Below are positions 44,720 to 56,929 of a DNA stretch of 64,000 bases, piece by piece. Source of the stretch: Bicyclus anynana (lineage: Eukaryota; Arthropoda; Insecta; Lepidoptera; Nymphalidae); NCBI RefSeq assembly GCF_947172395.1, contig NC_069086.1:12432501-12496500 (forward strand), in the 5' to 3' direction. The position numbers were made by a program, and so were the translations under genes. Position 1 is the stretch's first letter, and each line of letters opens with the position of its first letter. Under the pieces are notes generated by a model. That model made no database searches. It saw only the letters and a program-made list of their open reading frames with translations, and had not been told where the DNA came from.

Positions 44720-44930
44720 TATATACAAGGTTTATTCACGTCAGTTTTATTAGCAGATCGAGGTATTTCACGTATTTCAGCGTCCCGTTACGCGGCCCGA
44801 GATACGAGCTTCCCGTGGTTCGACCGTCAGTATACTGAAGCTCTGGGCCTGGAATGGAACGTTACTGAAACAACCGCCTAGATGCAGTTCGGCGCGCCCC
44901 GTATTCAGGGTCTTTTATTAATATGAATTC
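44720..44930. other. GC-rich island, possible exon or regulatory element
   Basis: The stretch from about 44755 to 44915 stands out in AT-rich flanks (GCGTCCCGTTACGCGGCCCG, AGATGCAGTTCGGCGCGCCC). Minus strand: acceptor-like CATTCCAG followed by an open frame (PELQYTDGRTTGSSYLGP) to a weak donor TAC|GTGAAA in phase 0. That would fit a further upstream exon of the membrane-protein gene. Plus strand: an open frame with FPWFDRQYTEALGLEW. Neither is recognised. Confidence 0.3.
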
Positions 44931-45554
44931 GAATTTTCGGCAGTGCAAGCCCCTTTTAAATGGCGCGATTTACAAAGGACAGGGGTGAACGTCGTTTGTT
45001 TTCAAAAGGTTTTCTTTATCGGAAGGGGACTGAGTTTTATGTTCACTTTACTTTCTTCACACACAATGTATTGTTTTATTTATTATTTAATTAAATGAAA
45101 TTTAATGGCCATTCTGCTTCATAAACATTCCCTTTTATAAATTCCCACATTGATTTCAGAGTCGTGAAAATTTAATGAAAATAAATTACCTTTGCTTGAT
45201 TATTTTTATTTACTCGTATATAGATAGCTACATGTAGAGTAAAAATATAAATTAGTTATTATGTATATACACATTTTTTATTTTAATGATCACATTAAAT
45301 GGAACGAAGAAAAGAAACGGAGACCTCATCTATGGGATCACAATTCGGAGAAAAGTAAAATTATATTCGTCGCCATTCTTCATTACGTTTCAAATATTGA
45401 ATTAATTCAGTCTATATTGAAATGTGAAATATTTACATAATATTAATAAATTATGTTTTTTATAGTTTTGCTGAAACCCATGATATTATATTATTTTTTC
45501 TTTAATAATTAAAATATGTGATAGCTGCTACTGAATATCCCAGACAGTAAATAT

Positions 45555-45588
45555 CGTTTTCGCTTCGACCATTCACGAAGCGAAAACG
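45555..45588. repeat. Hairpin, 13-bp perfect arms
   Basis: CGTTTTCGCTTCG / CGAAGCGAAAACG around 8 bases. Confidence 0.75.
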
Positions 45589-46115
45589 GTGTTTTCTAAC
45601 TTAAATCTTTTTATGGGAGACTTCGGCCGTAGGCTATATTTGGGTCCATTTTAATTTGGCCTTGCGCATTTTGAATGGACAAATATCGCACGCTACAGGC
45701 GGGCCGTATCGTGGCACAGAATAATGAATTTAACGTAATAAATTTAACAGAAAATATGCCTGAACATTTAACGTTGGTTGGATAGTTTTGCAATGCGTTG
45801 GGTAGTGTAATAGGTAGTAGGTAATTTCATACTAGGTAGCGGTAGGACACCGCTTGTGGGAGTTTTATGAAAATTATTTTCTGAGTATACTTGGTATACT
45901 CGTATAATAAAACACAATAGATAGGGAAGTCTCGGTTTATTTTACGATTACTTGCGTTTACAATGGAACACCTCTAATGTTATGATAATGGGCACCTTTT
46001 GTGAGGTTTGGACTTCGATTTAGAGGTAAGTTCCGACAGTTTTGTGGGCCCCGACATCTCCAAAAATAAATGGTGATCAAAATTAATAAAAAAACTTTAA
46101 AATCTTGCTCGTAAG

Positions 46116-46437
46116 AATGGTGAGCCGTGATAGCCCAGTGGATATGACCTCTGCCTCCAATTACGGAGGGTGTGGGTTCGAATCCGGTCCAAGGCATGCA
46201 CATCCAACTTATCAGTTGTGTGCATTTTAAGAAATTAAATATAACGTGTCTTGAACGATGAAGGAAAAACAATGTGAGGAAACCTGCATACCAAAGAATT
46301 TTCTTTATTCTCTGCGTGTGTGACGTCTGCCAATCCGCAATTTGCCAGCATAGTCGTCTATTGGCCTAACCCCTCTCATTCTGAGAGGAGATTCGAACTC
46401 AGCAGTGAGCCGAATATGGGTTGATAATGATAAAGAA
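46116..46437 (+). mobile_element. SINE type I, full length
   Basis: The most complete copy here: GAGCCGTGATAGCCCAGTGG, GGTGTGGGTTCGAATCCGGT, GAAATTAAATATAACGTGTC, AACCCCTCTCATTCTGAGAG, ending CCGAATATGGGTTGATAATG. Both pol III boxes are intact. Confidence 0.88.
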
Positions 46438-46823
46438 TAGTGAGCTGTGTCGGAAAAGCAACAATATATCTCGACCGTTAATAGCATTGGTAACATTATG
46501 CGGCGTATCACATTATGTGCTCGTACCGGAGGGACTTTACGATTATAAAGTTCCTTAAGTATCACCATAGAATACATTATAGTACAAGTATTACACGCAA
46601 GAAAATATATACTACTACTTACGCAAAGTAAGAACATTTCCGTTACATAAAAATGCCATGTTTTATACTCACGCAACTGGGGAGAGATTTGCTTGTAAAA
46701 ATTATATAAATATTTTGTAAGACCTATCTAAACAGACAGACGGAGATGGTGAAACTATAAGAGTTTCTTGTGGACTACGGGACCCTAAAAAACGGAGGAA
46801 CAGCATACCGCTATATATATATA

Positions 46824-47024
46824 ACTAGCTGACGCCGCGTGGTTTTAGAAGCGTGCGCGTTTCCCGTTCCCGTAGGAGAACAGAGATAATATATAGCCTA
46901 TAGCCTTCCTCGATAAATGGGCTATCTAACACTGAAAGAATTTTTCAAATCGGACCAGTAGTTCCTAAGATTAGCGCGTTCAACCAAACAAACAAACTTC
47001 ACTTTTATATATTAGTATTGATCT
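46824..47024 (-). mobile_element. Nonautonomous Helitron, GAAACCGCG subfamily (minus)
   Basis: CTAGCTGACGCCGCGTGGTT at the left, CCTCGATAAATGGGCTATCT inside, TATATATTAGTATTGA at the right. Confidence 0.82.
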
Positions 47025-47616
47025 GAAATTAGAGATAGTTACGATAGGTGCGTATTTCCTTGCATCATGAGTCAAAAGCTCGTCTAGTATCGAATATCCG
47101 ATCCAATAGCACAAAATGTACAAACCTACATACCTATTTGTACAAAATATCTGCTATAAAGCTCGTTTGCATCGGTAACATCTGAAGCGTCTGGGGATTT
47201 CGTGTTTGTTTTTCACTTTCCCGTTGTTATGTTCATATGAAATGTTCACCGTTCAGAAGCTGAGGCTTAGGATTCAATCTGCATATATCCATTTGTTGCT
47301 GTCAGATTTTCGGTAGCTGCTTTCGGAATAAATATTAATGTAAAATTGAATTTTCGAGCAATTCGATTTACCTACGAGTAAGTTAACGTATTGCTTTATT
47401 TAATAGAAAGAAATAAATAAAATAAATTTATTCATATTTAAAAGCTACAGACAGTCAGTAGCTTATGCTTATGACAGCATGTCTGTCTGTAACCCTTAAA
47501 AAGAAGGGTGTACAAATCAGCATATGCTATGCACTACATACAAGCATAATACATAGCGCTGATTTTCAGCTGAGACCAGTGTGACGTCACAGCTAATATT
47601 TAGGAACTTTGCAGAA

Positions 47617-47768
47617 CGAGGGTCTGTGAGGGACAGACTTTCGTGAATATATAAAAGCTGTAAGTTTATTAGTCCATGCCACAAGTAAGCAACTATGGAG
47701 TTTTGACCATAGCTTTGAGAGGTAGCAGGTTTTAAAGGTTCTTAACCCGTCAAGTATTTGGTATCAAT
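47617..47768. mobile_element. Single arm of the AGAGCCCGT foldback family
   Basis: AAAGCTGTAAGTTTATTAGT, CCATGCCACAAGTAAGCAAC, TATGGAGTTTTGACCATAGC and GAGGTAGCAGGTTTTAAAGG follow the left arm of 37573-38006. No second arm. Confidence 0.6.
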
Positions 47769-47904
47769 TTTGTCAGGTAAATAGTTTGAGAATAATTTAT
47801 GTATATTGGCAACGACATTATTTTAACATCATTGTATTTTCGTATTACAGATTTATATTCTTGACTATTAAAATCTTTAAATACTAAAAAACTAAAAAAC
47901 ACGC

Positions 47905-48150
47905 TTAGCAAACCCTTTCATGTAATACCCATATCATGGGGGTGCATTATCCAATCAATGTGCATTATCCAACCAATCCGCCATCTTACATGTCCGCCAT
48001 GCTGGATTTAAGTCACGTGACTATTTTTTTCGTATACCTGACAGCAAACCCTTTCATTTGATACCCATATCATGGGCGTGCATTTCAAATAGCCTGTTCG
48101 CCATCTTGGAAGTCTGCCACATTGGATTTAAGTCACGTGACTATTTTTTT
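47905..48150 (+). repeat. Tandem duplication, about 130-bp units
   Basis: CAAACCCTTTCATGTAATAC + CCATATCATGGG and GATTTAAGTCACGTGACTAT occur twice (from about 47909 and 48044), with diverged middle parts containing GCCATCTT. Confidence 0.8.
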
Positions 48151-48169
48151 AATAAGTTTTTTAATAAGG

Positions 48170-48260
48170 AAGTGGGTCAAATTAAGATTTCAAGATTTTC
48201 TTACATACATAATTACAAAGAAGTTAATAAAAGTGTGTTAAAAATAGAAATGAAAATTGT
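48170..48260 (+). repeat. Interspersed repeat, GTGGGTCAAATTAAGA type (plus)
   Basis: AAGTGGGTCAAATTAAGATT through AAAAGTGTGTTAAAAATAG recurs in reverse at 50355-50445. Class unknown. Confidence 0.6.
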
Positions 48261-48261
48261 A

Positions 48262-49851
48262 GTTCAAAATAGTATAATAAATCGTTTTTAGGGCGTTAGC
48301 GAGTCATGTCATGCGACAATTATTATTATTCACAAAATTAGTTTTAGCCACATTAAATTGTTGGTTCGGCTTGACCTCGTGTTGTGGGAACATTAATAAA
48401 AAATATGGAAAACTAATTACTGTTGTTAATATTAAAGAAGCTACATTGCGAACATACTGGTTTTATGTTTTTGTGTTAAATGTTTTGCGATTTTGATAAT
48501 GGACTGAAAAATGTCGTCCCGTATTGGTTTTCCGTTTTGTATATTAGTTCCTTGTTTGTTCGTTTTGTATATTAGTATAATTGTATACCAATATATCAAT
48601 CGTCCCTTAATTATTTAAATTGACATTTATAATTTAGTTGTATATCACAACTCTCAGTGTTGTCAGAGGTACCATACCATGATCGGCCTATATAAAGGGA
48701 CACTCGGGATAGATGTTGTGTTACAACACTTAATTGGTGTGGCCTTTTATTTATCCAAATTTATGGTTAAAAAATTACGTTTGCGTAAAAAAACTACACA
48801 TCTCTCGAAAAAACTGCGAATAACAGCTTAACTTGTTCCTGAATGAAAAGTTCAGTATTCAGTATTGCTGTTGTTATAACAGTTGGTTAATCCCTTGGGT
48901 ATAACAGTCCCTTTTGATCATTCATGTCACTGACAAAATACAGACAGCGACATGTTAAAACTTCAACACTCAAATGGTGTTGAAAAATTAAGAGCAAAAA
49001 ATACCGCGTGCCGTTCGTTTCTGTACAATATTCTGTAATCCCTAAAGCCTATTTCGTTGTTCACTGGCCTTTTTTAAGCTCTGCCGACTTCAGTAATTTG
49101 GTTGTCTATTGACATTGAGACGATCTGAAACAACAACGGGGTCCGTTAAAGTTTTATTGCAAAATAAATCTCCTTATAAAAGCGTTGATTTTCCCGTCGC
49201 GTTATATTTTTTCTGCATTTTCTGATACTTTGCTGAAGGTCGTTACGAAACGAAAAGATTTGAAGAAAACTGAACGACTATTTTATAAATGTTTGCTACT
49301 CAATCATAGCTCAACAACGGATCTTGAAGAAAGGCACATAGGTGTTATAAGGTGTGGTATAGCACATAGGCTACTTTTTAATCAGATTTTCGTGTCAGGT
49401 ACACAACTAGCGTAGCGTAGTAACTATAAGCTAGTGGGGCACAATTACAGGTCGTTTCATGTAGGATAGTGAGGGGACATTTCGTTTCACTCTTGAAAGT
49501 TTGCCGCGATTCACGATTATAGTACATATTATGAACGTCATACAGGCGACTGTCACCATACCCATGCTATCTGAAAAACACTTTAGTAAATTAATAAGCG
49601 AAATGTCGATTGCTTCTCGTTTTGCGTATACCTAGTAGTAGATATCTATGAAGTGTCTAGTTATGTTGACGTTGTCGCGTTCAATAACTTTGGCTTTGGC
49701 CTCATAACTATGTTAATTCGCATTTGATTAATTCAAGACTACTTTAGTAAGCGCTTGCGACTGCGTTCGTTTGGATTTAGTTTTTCAACTATTTTTTCTT
49801 ACTTAGGATTTTAATGATACAGAGCCAGAATCAGCTTTAGAATCATCATTT
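48262..49851. other. AT-rich stretch with no recognised gene
   Basis: Random short frames only. A Helitron-like scrap (CACATAGGCTACTTTTTA ... ACACAACTAGCG) lies near 49360-49412. Confidence 0.5.
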
Positions 49852-50056
49852 GCGCTGGCCCAATGCGGATTGGCAGACTTCACACACGTAGAGAATTAAA
49901 AAAATTCTCAGGTACAAGTTTCTCACGAAGTTTTTCCTTCATCGTTTGAGACACGTGATATTGAATTTCTTAAAATGCACACCGGCCGGATTCGAATCTA
50001 TGCCCTACGGAATCTGAGGCAGAGTTAATAGCAACTGGGCTATCACGACTCTCAAT
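49852..50056 (-). mobile_element. SINE type I, internally deleted (minus)
   Basis: GCTGGCCCAATGCGGATTGG, TCGTTTGAGACACGTGATAT, GCCGGATTCGAATCTATGCC and CTGGGCTATCACGACTC. The 3' third and part of the linker are missing. Confidence 0.8.
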
Positions 50057-50354
50057 TACCATACCAAAGATATTTGTAACGGCTTCGCAACAAGTACAAT
50101 ATCTGTTACATCAATGCGATTTGTTCAATACACGCTATGTTTATGAAATGGAAACTATATAAAGGACATTTCAATACTAGAATGTGCTCTTAACATTGCA
50201 GTTTTCTATTTCTATACAAGAGTTCATCTCTCGCACGAGATTCACAGTTCATGCTTTCAGCCTTTTCAGTGATATCGATCTGCTCTTTTCGGAATTAGAG
50301 CAGGTGGAGGCTTCGTGCGGTTTGTGTACACGTGTCTCGTAGGTATTTGGGTTC

Positions 50355-50445
50355 ATTTATTTTTAACACGCTTATAGTAGCTTCACTTGTAACTATGTAT
50401 ATATAAAATCTTGCACTCTTAATTTGACCCACTTGCCGGTCTTCG
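50355..50445 (-). repeat. Interspersed repeat, GTGGGTCAAATTAAGA type (minus)
   Basis: TTTTTAACACGCTTATAGTA to CTCTTAATTTGACCCACTTG mirrors 48170-48260. Confidence 0.6.
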
Positions 50446-50840
50446 ATTAGGATGAAAGGGGAATGGCCAGCCCATACAACGCCAGGCATACCCCCGTATA
50501 AAAGTAAATGGAGATGATAATGTGATTATAACTAAGGATCTGGTTAAATAAAAGGCTTAATAAAAGTATGTTCCATGATGAAAAATACAATTTTTATATC
50601 ACTCTTCTAGGGCAAATTGTTCGCCGGTGTACCAAAGTGGCGAAGTAACATTTGAACTGTTATATTTTTTTCTGTTACCAACAGCTTAACAAACAAGAAA
50701 ACGAACAACCAAATCAATCGTAAGTATTTAAAACTCAATCATTTTTGAACTATTTGAAGTTGGAAATTATTTATTGGACAATTTATTGTGAACAAAACAT
50801 GCGAAAATATTAAAATAATAGTCTCCTATTTCACGAGTTG

Positions 50841-50893
50841 AAAGTTTCAGGTACATCTATTTTCACGCGGACGAAGTCGCGGGCATCCGCTAG
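50841..50893 (+). mobile_element. Helitron 3' end fragment
   Basis: CACGCGGACGAAGTCGCGGG + CATCCGCTAG: GC hairpin and CTAG only. Confidence 0.65.
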
Positions 50894-51472
50894 TTATAAA
50901 TATATTTTTAATAATTGAAACTAATAAACTCTTCAAATAGAAATTGAAATCTGTTTAATTTAATTAGGCTTTTATATAAGCACTTTTGAAAAGTCAGATA
51001 AGTTATTCTATCAGTTCGGAAAGCTCTGCCGAGGAGATAAGGCAAGTCGTTAGTCGAAGTTAACAGATGCTCTTTAAATGTGGATAATTGTTAAAAATCT
51101 GAAGATATTTTTCATTAACTTTCTACAATTTTATGTCAAGGAATGCTTTAAGCTTAAAGCTCAATATATATAAGCATAAGAGAATTCCACAAAGACAAAG
51201 TGGCAAGTAAAGTTTTGGCTAGACTGAAACTCTGTCATACCTTTCTGTCATGCCTTTGATTAATCAAATTAAACAGTCACTAATACTAATTAAACAATTA
51301 TACTAATTACGGCTTACCTAGTTATAGTTTTATTGTCATTATATTACTCATACCTAGCAAAGTTCACAGTATTAATTAACAAATTCTAGCTTTAATGATG
51401 TATTTGACAGAGTTAGTTAATTTCAATAGCATTATTATAATCCTTAAACTGCAGTTATTAGGCCTACATTTT

Positions 51473-51802
51473 GACGGCCTCCGTAGCGCAGTGGTATGCG
51501 CGGTGGATTTACAAGACGGAGGTCCTGGGTTCGGTCCCCGGCTGGGCAGATTGAGATTTTTTTAATTTTACCAGGTCTGGCTGGTGGGAGGCTTCGGCCG
51601 TGACTAGTTACCACCCTACCGGCAAAGACGTACCGCCAAGCGATTTAGCGTTCCAGTACGATGCCGTGTAGAAATCGAAAGGGGTGTGGATTTTCGTCCT
51701 CCTCCTAACAAGTTAGCTCGCTTCCATCTTAGACTGCATCATCACTTACCATCAGGTTAGATTGTAGTCAACGGCTAACTTGTAAAGAATAAAAAAAAAA
51801 AA
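51473..51802 (+). mobile_element. tRNA-derived SINE type II, full length
   Basis: GACGGCCTCCGTAGCGCAGT, GTCCTGGGTTCGGTCCCCGG, ACGTACCGCCAAGCGATTTA, GTTAGATTGTAGTCAACGGC and a pure A tail of about 13. The clean tail suggests a fairly recent insertion. Confidence 0.9.
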
Positions 51803-51956
51803 TGTAACATTTACAACTTCCCAACTGGGCAGGGCTCTGGGCTGAAACTTTTTACTGAAAATTTCTTAGAAGAAAAGTTTTCTTTCATTGCCCGACTCGA
51901 ACTAAAAATCTCGTGATCTGAAGTCATATATGCTAACTACTGGACAAACGCGGCAG
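51803..51956 (-). mobile_element. SINE type III (minus) adjoining a type II SINE
   Basis: CCCGACTCGAACTAAAAATC ... CTACTGGACAAACGCGGCAG at 51891-51956 is the reverse-complement head. It follows the A tail of the type II SINE with about 90 bp between. Confidence 0.55.
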
Positions 51957-52452
51957 TTATTAGGCGAGTTAGTTAATTTAGTTTGTCATATCACGACTCT
52001 CATGTCTATAGACATAAAGAAAAGTTGGGCGACTAACTTGACAAAAGGGATCCATAATGGGGCTTATGAAATTTAAAATAGCTTTAGTAAAAGTTTTGTG
52101 GATTCATTGCAGTGGCGTAGGGGTCGACGTTACCAGGTGCTGATCGCAAGGTTCTTGCCCTTTTATTTTAACTGTTGATTAAAAATTTCACTAATCCCGA
52201 GTTAATTCACTGTCACCACGTATTATAAACAAAATCCTAACGCGCATCTGTCTTTCTTAAAATAAAAACCACCACATGAGTACCTTACTCTTGTTTTTTT
52301 TAGTCTTAGTTTTGAAATAAACGAATTTAATCTGTTTTGATTGTAGATGACTTAATATAATATTTTTATTGACTTAATCTCGTTGTTTAAATTATGCAAA
52401 TATTTACTCGTATTACTCGAGTTGTCTTCTTTTACGTTAATAATTAGTATAT

Positions 52453-52548
52453 CTCGTGCGCATTAACTTGACACCTGGCTACCAAACACAACCAAACAAA
52501 TACAGTACAAACATCATTCGAGCCGGGTGTCAAGTTAATCCGCACGAG
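52453..52548. mobile_element. Miniature inverted-repeat element
   Basis: CTCGTGCGCATTAACTTGAC + ACCTGGCT and AGCCGGGTGTCAAGTTAATC + CGCACGAG are inverted arms around a 40-bp centre. Confidence 0.75.
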
Positions 52549-52788
52549 CTGTATGTACAATTGTACATTGAACAGAGTCACAGACCAAAGACATCGCTAA
52601 AGCTAATGATTTAGTATACAGAATGATGATTACACAGTAGTGCTATTCTGTGACTCTATGTTTTTATATATCATCAGTGTGAGCTTTGAATTCGTCTATA
52701 TCTTACTCTATCTATAGTATCGTTCTACTGGACAAGTTGACATTTCCCCGGAGCTGATGATAACCATGGTATGGAGAAATATGTTCAG

Positions 52789-53003
52789 CTAACGGACGCC
52801 CGCGATTTCGTCCGCGTTGAATTCAGTTATTCAAAAATCCCGCGGGAACCATGGATTTTATATATATTTATGTGTTAATCCAGAGTAAAATTTATTTCCA
52901 TTCCAAATTTCAGCCAAATCGCTTCAGTAGCCGTAGCGTAAGGAGGAACAAACATACTTACACACTTACACACACACAAACTTTCGCCTTTATAATATTA
53001 ATG
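52789..53003 (-). mobile_element. Lep1-like Helitron (minus)
   Basis: CTAACGGACGCCCGCGATTT at the left, AAATCGCTTCAGTAGCCGTA inside, TTTATAATATTAATGTG at the right. A detached 5' end of the same type (ACTTTCGCCTTTATAATATT) lies at 53307-53342. Confidence 0.8.
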
Positions 53004-53821
53004 TGATTATTTCAATTAATGACTATTGAAAATGATGGTGGTCATTACTTAGTTAACATAATATTCCTTCATTTTCATTTTTATTTTTATAAACATCTGG
53101 TGTAAATGCTTAAGCGCGAACGTTAACGAGCTCATTAGCGTTTTAGTATCGCAGTCAGTGCGTCCCGGCGCTCGGCACAATGGATGGCTTCACTGTACAA
53201 TTTACTATTTCTACTTTATCATCAGAAAAATGAGGCAGTCTTAGCCCGTTGCCTACACATAATAGTTTCAATTATAACTTGCACATCCAAAGTTCAATGG
53301 GTTCACACTTACACACAAACTTTCGCCTTTATAATATTAGTGTGATAATTTTTTCATTCACAGTACAGTTGAAAAATCATTTTTTATTAACAAAAATAAC
53401 GAAAAACCCTTTTTTTGATACTTCAGCGCCACCTACTGTTTGTATTTTTAGTTTTATGATGTTGCTTCAATAACATAAAATGTAGTTCACATTGTCTTCT
53501 ACATTTTTTGTTCAATAATTTTTTCCCAAAAACTCATAGATTCGGAAAAAAACGAGTTTCAAAAATTTTTTGGATTTTCTCCAATATGTTCCTATAAGTG
53601 GTCTCGTTAATGCAAATTATGGGAAATGAGTATTTAGAAAGGAGTATTTATGGAGTAATTAAAACAATAAAAATAAATGTTGTTACAAAAAAAACTTTGC
53701 CTAAATAAAAGTGAATTTCATTTTCACAGTGCTTTTGAACGTCATTCGTTTATGAATTCCGCTCCAATTCTTTAACGATTTTTGTACAACTCGACAGTGT
53801 AAGTGTCTATTTCTGTATTGC
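53004..53821. other. Mixed noncoding stretch
   Basis: A short GC-richer patch at 53110-53200 (GCAGTCAGTGCGTCCCGGCG, with an Inr-like TCAGT at 53155) is followed by a Helitron 5' fragment at 53307 and AT-rich sequence. The patch could be a core promoter, but no linked exon is seen. Confidence 0.3.
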
Positions 53822-54363
53822 CAACACGATACTATATACTCAAGCACAGTTTCGAACAAGCATCGAATACTGCAGTTACCTATGGGATGGGTCTGGTAAA
53901 TATCAGCTCTCTGCATTAGACTCAGTTGTTCGTCGCGCTAGACGTATCATTGGTGATGAATCTCTGACTGGAAATGATCTGCAAAGTCTTCAACACCGAC
54001 GTATGCTATCTTTCAGTTTTTACCGAAATATTTCGGAGATTGCGCACAGGATCTTTTCAATCTAGTCCCTCCATCCCCATTCTACCACAGAACAGCAAGA
54101 CACCGTGCAAATTGGCATCCTTTTGTTGTCGATGTCCAGTCGACTCGCACAAAACGTTTCGCATCGATCGATCATTAATAAGAACAGCGAAGATGTGGAA
54201 TGCCCTTCCGGCTTATGTGTTTCCTACCTAACACTTACGATTTGTGCACCTTCAAGGCCAGAGTGAATAAGCATTTTCCAGGCAAGCGCTACAACCTAGA
54301 CCTCATTTCTTTCCACCAGGCATGATTGTAGTCAAGCGCAAGTCTATTAAGAATTAAAAAAAA
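53822..54363 (+). pseudogene. Decayed CR1/Jockey-type LINE: RT C-terminus and 3' tail
   Basis: Three successive reading frames together recover a LINE RT C-terminus: CSYLWDGSGKYQLSALDS...RRARRIIGD in one frame to about 54065, then PPSPFYHRTARHR...TKRFAS in a second, then TAKMWNALPAYVFP in a third. At least two frameshifts and one stop have therefore accumulated. The frame is followed by FKARVNKHF-like coding remnants, CAGGCATGATTGTAGTCAAG, and an A-rich tail near 54355-54363. This is a 5'-truncated fossil. Confidence 0.8.
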
Positions 54364-54834
54364 CTTGTATATATAGAGAGAGATATATGGACGAATTCGA
54401 AACTCCCACTGTTAAATTATTTATTAATTATGAAATTGCTCTAGCGAGAAATGTATAATGTAAGTAATAAGCTCAACCGTCCTTCGCCCCACCCATTTAC
54501 TCGACGAGCAATTAGAGGCTGTGTCTTCAAATGAAATAAGTTTCGCAATCAGCAAGCGGGATTTGTTGTAAAATAAATAGTAGGGTAGTTATTCCCTTAG
54601 TTCAAATGACTGTATCATAAACTGTTATAGTATTAAAATTATTTGATGATTTTTGGTTTGGTCAAGGGAACATGATGCAAAATCTTAATAAGATTTGAAA
54701 ACTAACAAACATATTAGTTCCTCTCGCGTAAACCTTTTGTAATATACATCTTTGGTTACTTCCTTATTCTCATCGTAGTTATAGTAGCCATTTGTAAATA
54801 CGTTATTATGCTATTCAGAAATGCTAATTTAAAA

Positions 54835-55080
54835 AGTCCGTGATAGACCAGTGCCTGACCTCTGCTTTCGATGTCCGAGGCATGCACCTCCAACTTTTCA
54901 GTTATGTGTATTTTTAGACACGATATTTAGAAATTAAATATCACGTGTCTCAAACGGTGAAGGAAAAATATCGTGTGGAGACCTGCATACTTGAAAATTT
55001 TCTTAATTCTTTACGTGTGTGAAGTCTACCACCAGCGTGGTAGACTATTGGTCTAAATTAGGGTTGATAATGATGAATTT
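54835..55080 (+). mobile_element. SINE type I with deleted B box
   Basis: CCGTGATAGACCAGTGCCTG passes directly to GTCCGAGGCATGCACCTCCA, so the B box is lost. The body (TATCACGTGTCTCAAACGGT) and the end (GGGTTGATAATGATGA) are kept. Confidence 0.8.
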
Positions 55081-55514
55081 CAAAAATAACCAATACTTAT
55101 ATAGTTGTCTGAAGTTAGTAGTACACAAAATAACTGATGGTAATTTGAATGAGGAACAGTCTAACAGCAAATTGGAGCAAGCCTATTCAGAGTCACTTGA
55201 ATAATTTCAATCTTATTCAAGGAGTTCTCGTTCTAAACGCGACGTCTCTTCGCAAGTTTGTTCAGTTTTGGCAACTCTCATCGAAGCTTGCACGAGTATA
55301 TCTTCAAACTGGCTCGAGCCTTACCTGAATAGACTTCAGATTTGAATTTGAGAGCCTTCAAATAGAGAGGACTTGAACATGAATAGGATTGTTCTCGAAT
55401 AGTCAAGTTCCGGCTATGATTTTGTACCTTTTGTGTGTAGACAAAATTATTATAGCAATGGTGCACTGCAGTATAATAATTTTTCACTATATTTTAAAGT
55501 ACTAAGTCTAAGGT

Positions 55515-55610
55515 CTAAGGCTCGGGACTGTTGTGCTTGGAGGTCCATGCAAGAGGCCTATGTCCAGCAGTGGACGTCTATCGGCTGATAAGATAAGGTA
55601 GGTAAGGTAT
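55515..55610 (+). mobile_element. RTE-type LINE 3' terminal fragment
   Basis: TTGTGCTTGGAGGTCCATGC, AAGAGGCCTATGTCCAGCAG and GTGGACGTCTATCGGCTGAT match the RTE 3' end, followed by an AAGGTAGGTAAGGTA tail. Confidence 0.8.
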
Positions 55611-56087
55611 AATTTAAAGTACTATTTAAATGACCCACGACTCGTAAAACGGAGGAAATATTCTATACGGAATTTACAGTTTTTCTTCAAAAAACAGCCT
55701 TTATAATATACAAAGGCATAGGCAAGTTTCATGCATGCATCGATTTCCGCGTCCATTAGGTATTATTTCTTATTTTGTTATTTTTAACCGACTTCAAAAA
55801 GGAGGAGGTTCTCAATTCGGTCGGTATTTTTTCTTTTTTTTTTTTTCTTTTTTTTTATGTATGTACACCGATTACTCAAAGACGCCTGGACCGATTTCAA
55901 AAATTCTTTTTTTGTTTGAAACGGTATAGTCCCCATTTGGTCCCATTGCCATCATGTCAAGATCTGATGATGGAATCCTGGAGAAATTGAGGAGAACTTT
56001 CGAAAATTATATAGGTGTCTAATGTGTTCGTCAACTTTACCATTTAGTACTTTTAAGCACTACAATTTCATGAAAGTTTAAAATCGA

Positions 56088-56516
56088 TCTGATGATGGAG
56101 CCATAAAACAGACGAGGGAACTCCTCGGCGATTTACAGCAGTTACCTTGTGTTTGGGCTTGATTTATTCGTATTAATGAGAACTTTCCACATAGATAGGT
56201 TGTGACTATCATTTAGGGGTTTGGTGATGAAGACCAAGGACAATTAAGGGAACTCCTTAACAGTTTACAGTAACTACCTTGTGTTTGGCCTTGATTAATT
56301 CGTATTGCTGAGAACTTTGTACCAAGATGGGTTGTGACTGTCATTAGGGGTCTGATGATGAAGACCAAGGTCAATTAAGGGAACCCCTTAACGGTGTACG
56401 GTAGCTACCTTGTGTTTGGCCTTGATTAATTCGTATTGCTGAGAACTTTGTACCAAGATGGGTTGTGACTGTCATTAGGGGTCTGATGATGAAGACCAAG
56501 GTCAATTAATTGTACG
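56088..56516 (+). repeat. Tandem repeat, about 130-bp period, 3+ units
   Basis: GTTTGGCCTTGATTAATTCG recurs at 56151 (variant), 56283 and 56413, each unit ending GGTAGCTACCTTGT or similar. A partial first unit starts near 56088. The last two full units are almost identical. Confidence 0.88.
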
Positions 56517-56929
56517 GTTGTATTTTTTTTATTAAAATTTTTTTTATAGTGTAATCTCTCTCATACTTATATTTTATTGATATTCATTATCTATTTAAAA
56601 TCTCTTATATTAATTAAAGGTTGACCTTTTAAAATAAATGTTTCTCTATGGGATTGTTCGATAAGCTATACAATAGGGAGGATAGATAAAAAATAATGTC
56701 AGCAATCCGGTGAAGTCAGCACTTACAATTAATACAAGAGTTTGGAGCGTGAACGGAATTTAATTTCGGAGTAGTTCGGTGTTGCAATTCCTCAAGTTAT
56801 AGTCTTTGTTTGATGATTTCCGGTTTTGGACTTCGCTAATCGTTTCTAGTAATTGATTTTGTATATAACATGAAATTGAAAATTTTGAATAACTCCCGAA
56901 TGTCGTGAAATTATTAATTACACCATCTA

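Larger units (their letters stand above)
44211..46115. other. Noncoding stretch around the GC island
   Basis: A possible Helitron remnant near 44340-44398 (CTAACGTCGCGGGCACCAAC + TAG), the GC island at 44720, and the hairpin at 45555. The 60-codon minus frame at 45611 has no recognisable motif. Confidence 0.4.

Noticed and set aside
46305..46676. 123-codon minus-strand frame
   Set aside because: Runs antisense through the 3' half of a SINE into AT-rich sequence; not coding.
51475..51545. Functional tRNA gene
   Set aside because: The tRNA-like part has A and B boxes but is followed by a SINE body and A tail, as at 2213 and 57799. The T and acceptor stems are imperfect.
56088..56516. CRISPR-like array
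   Set aside because: The 130-bp units are contiguous, without short spacers, and the host is a eukaryote.
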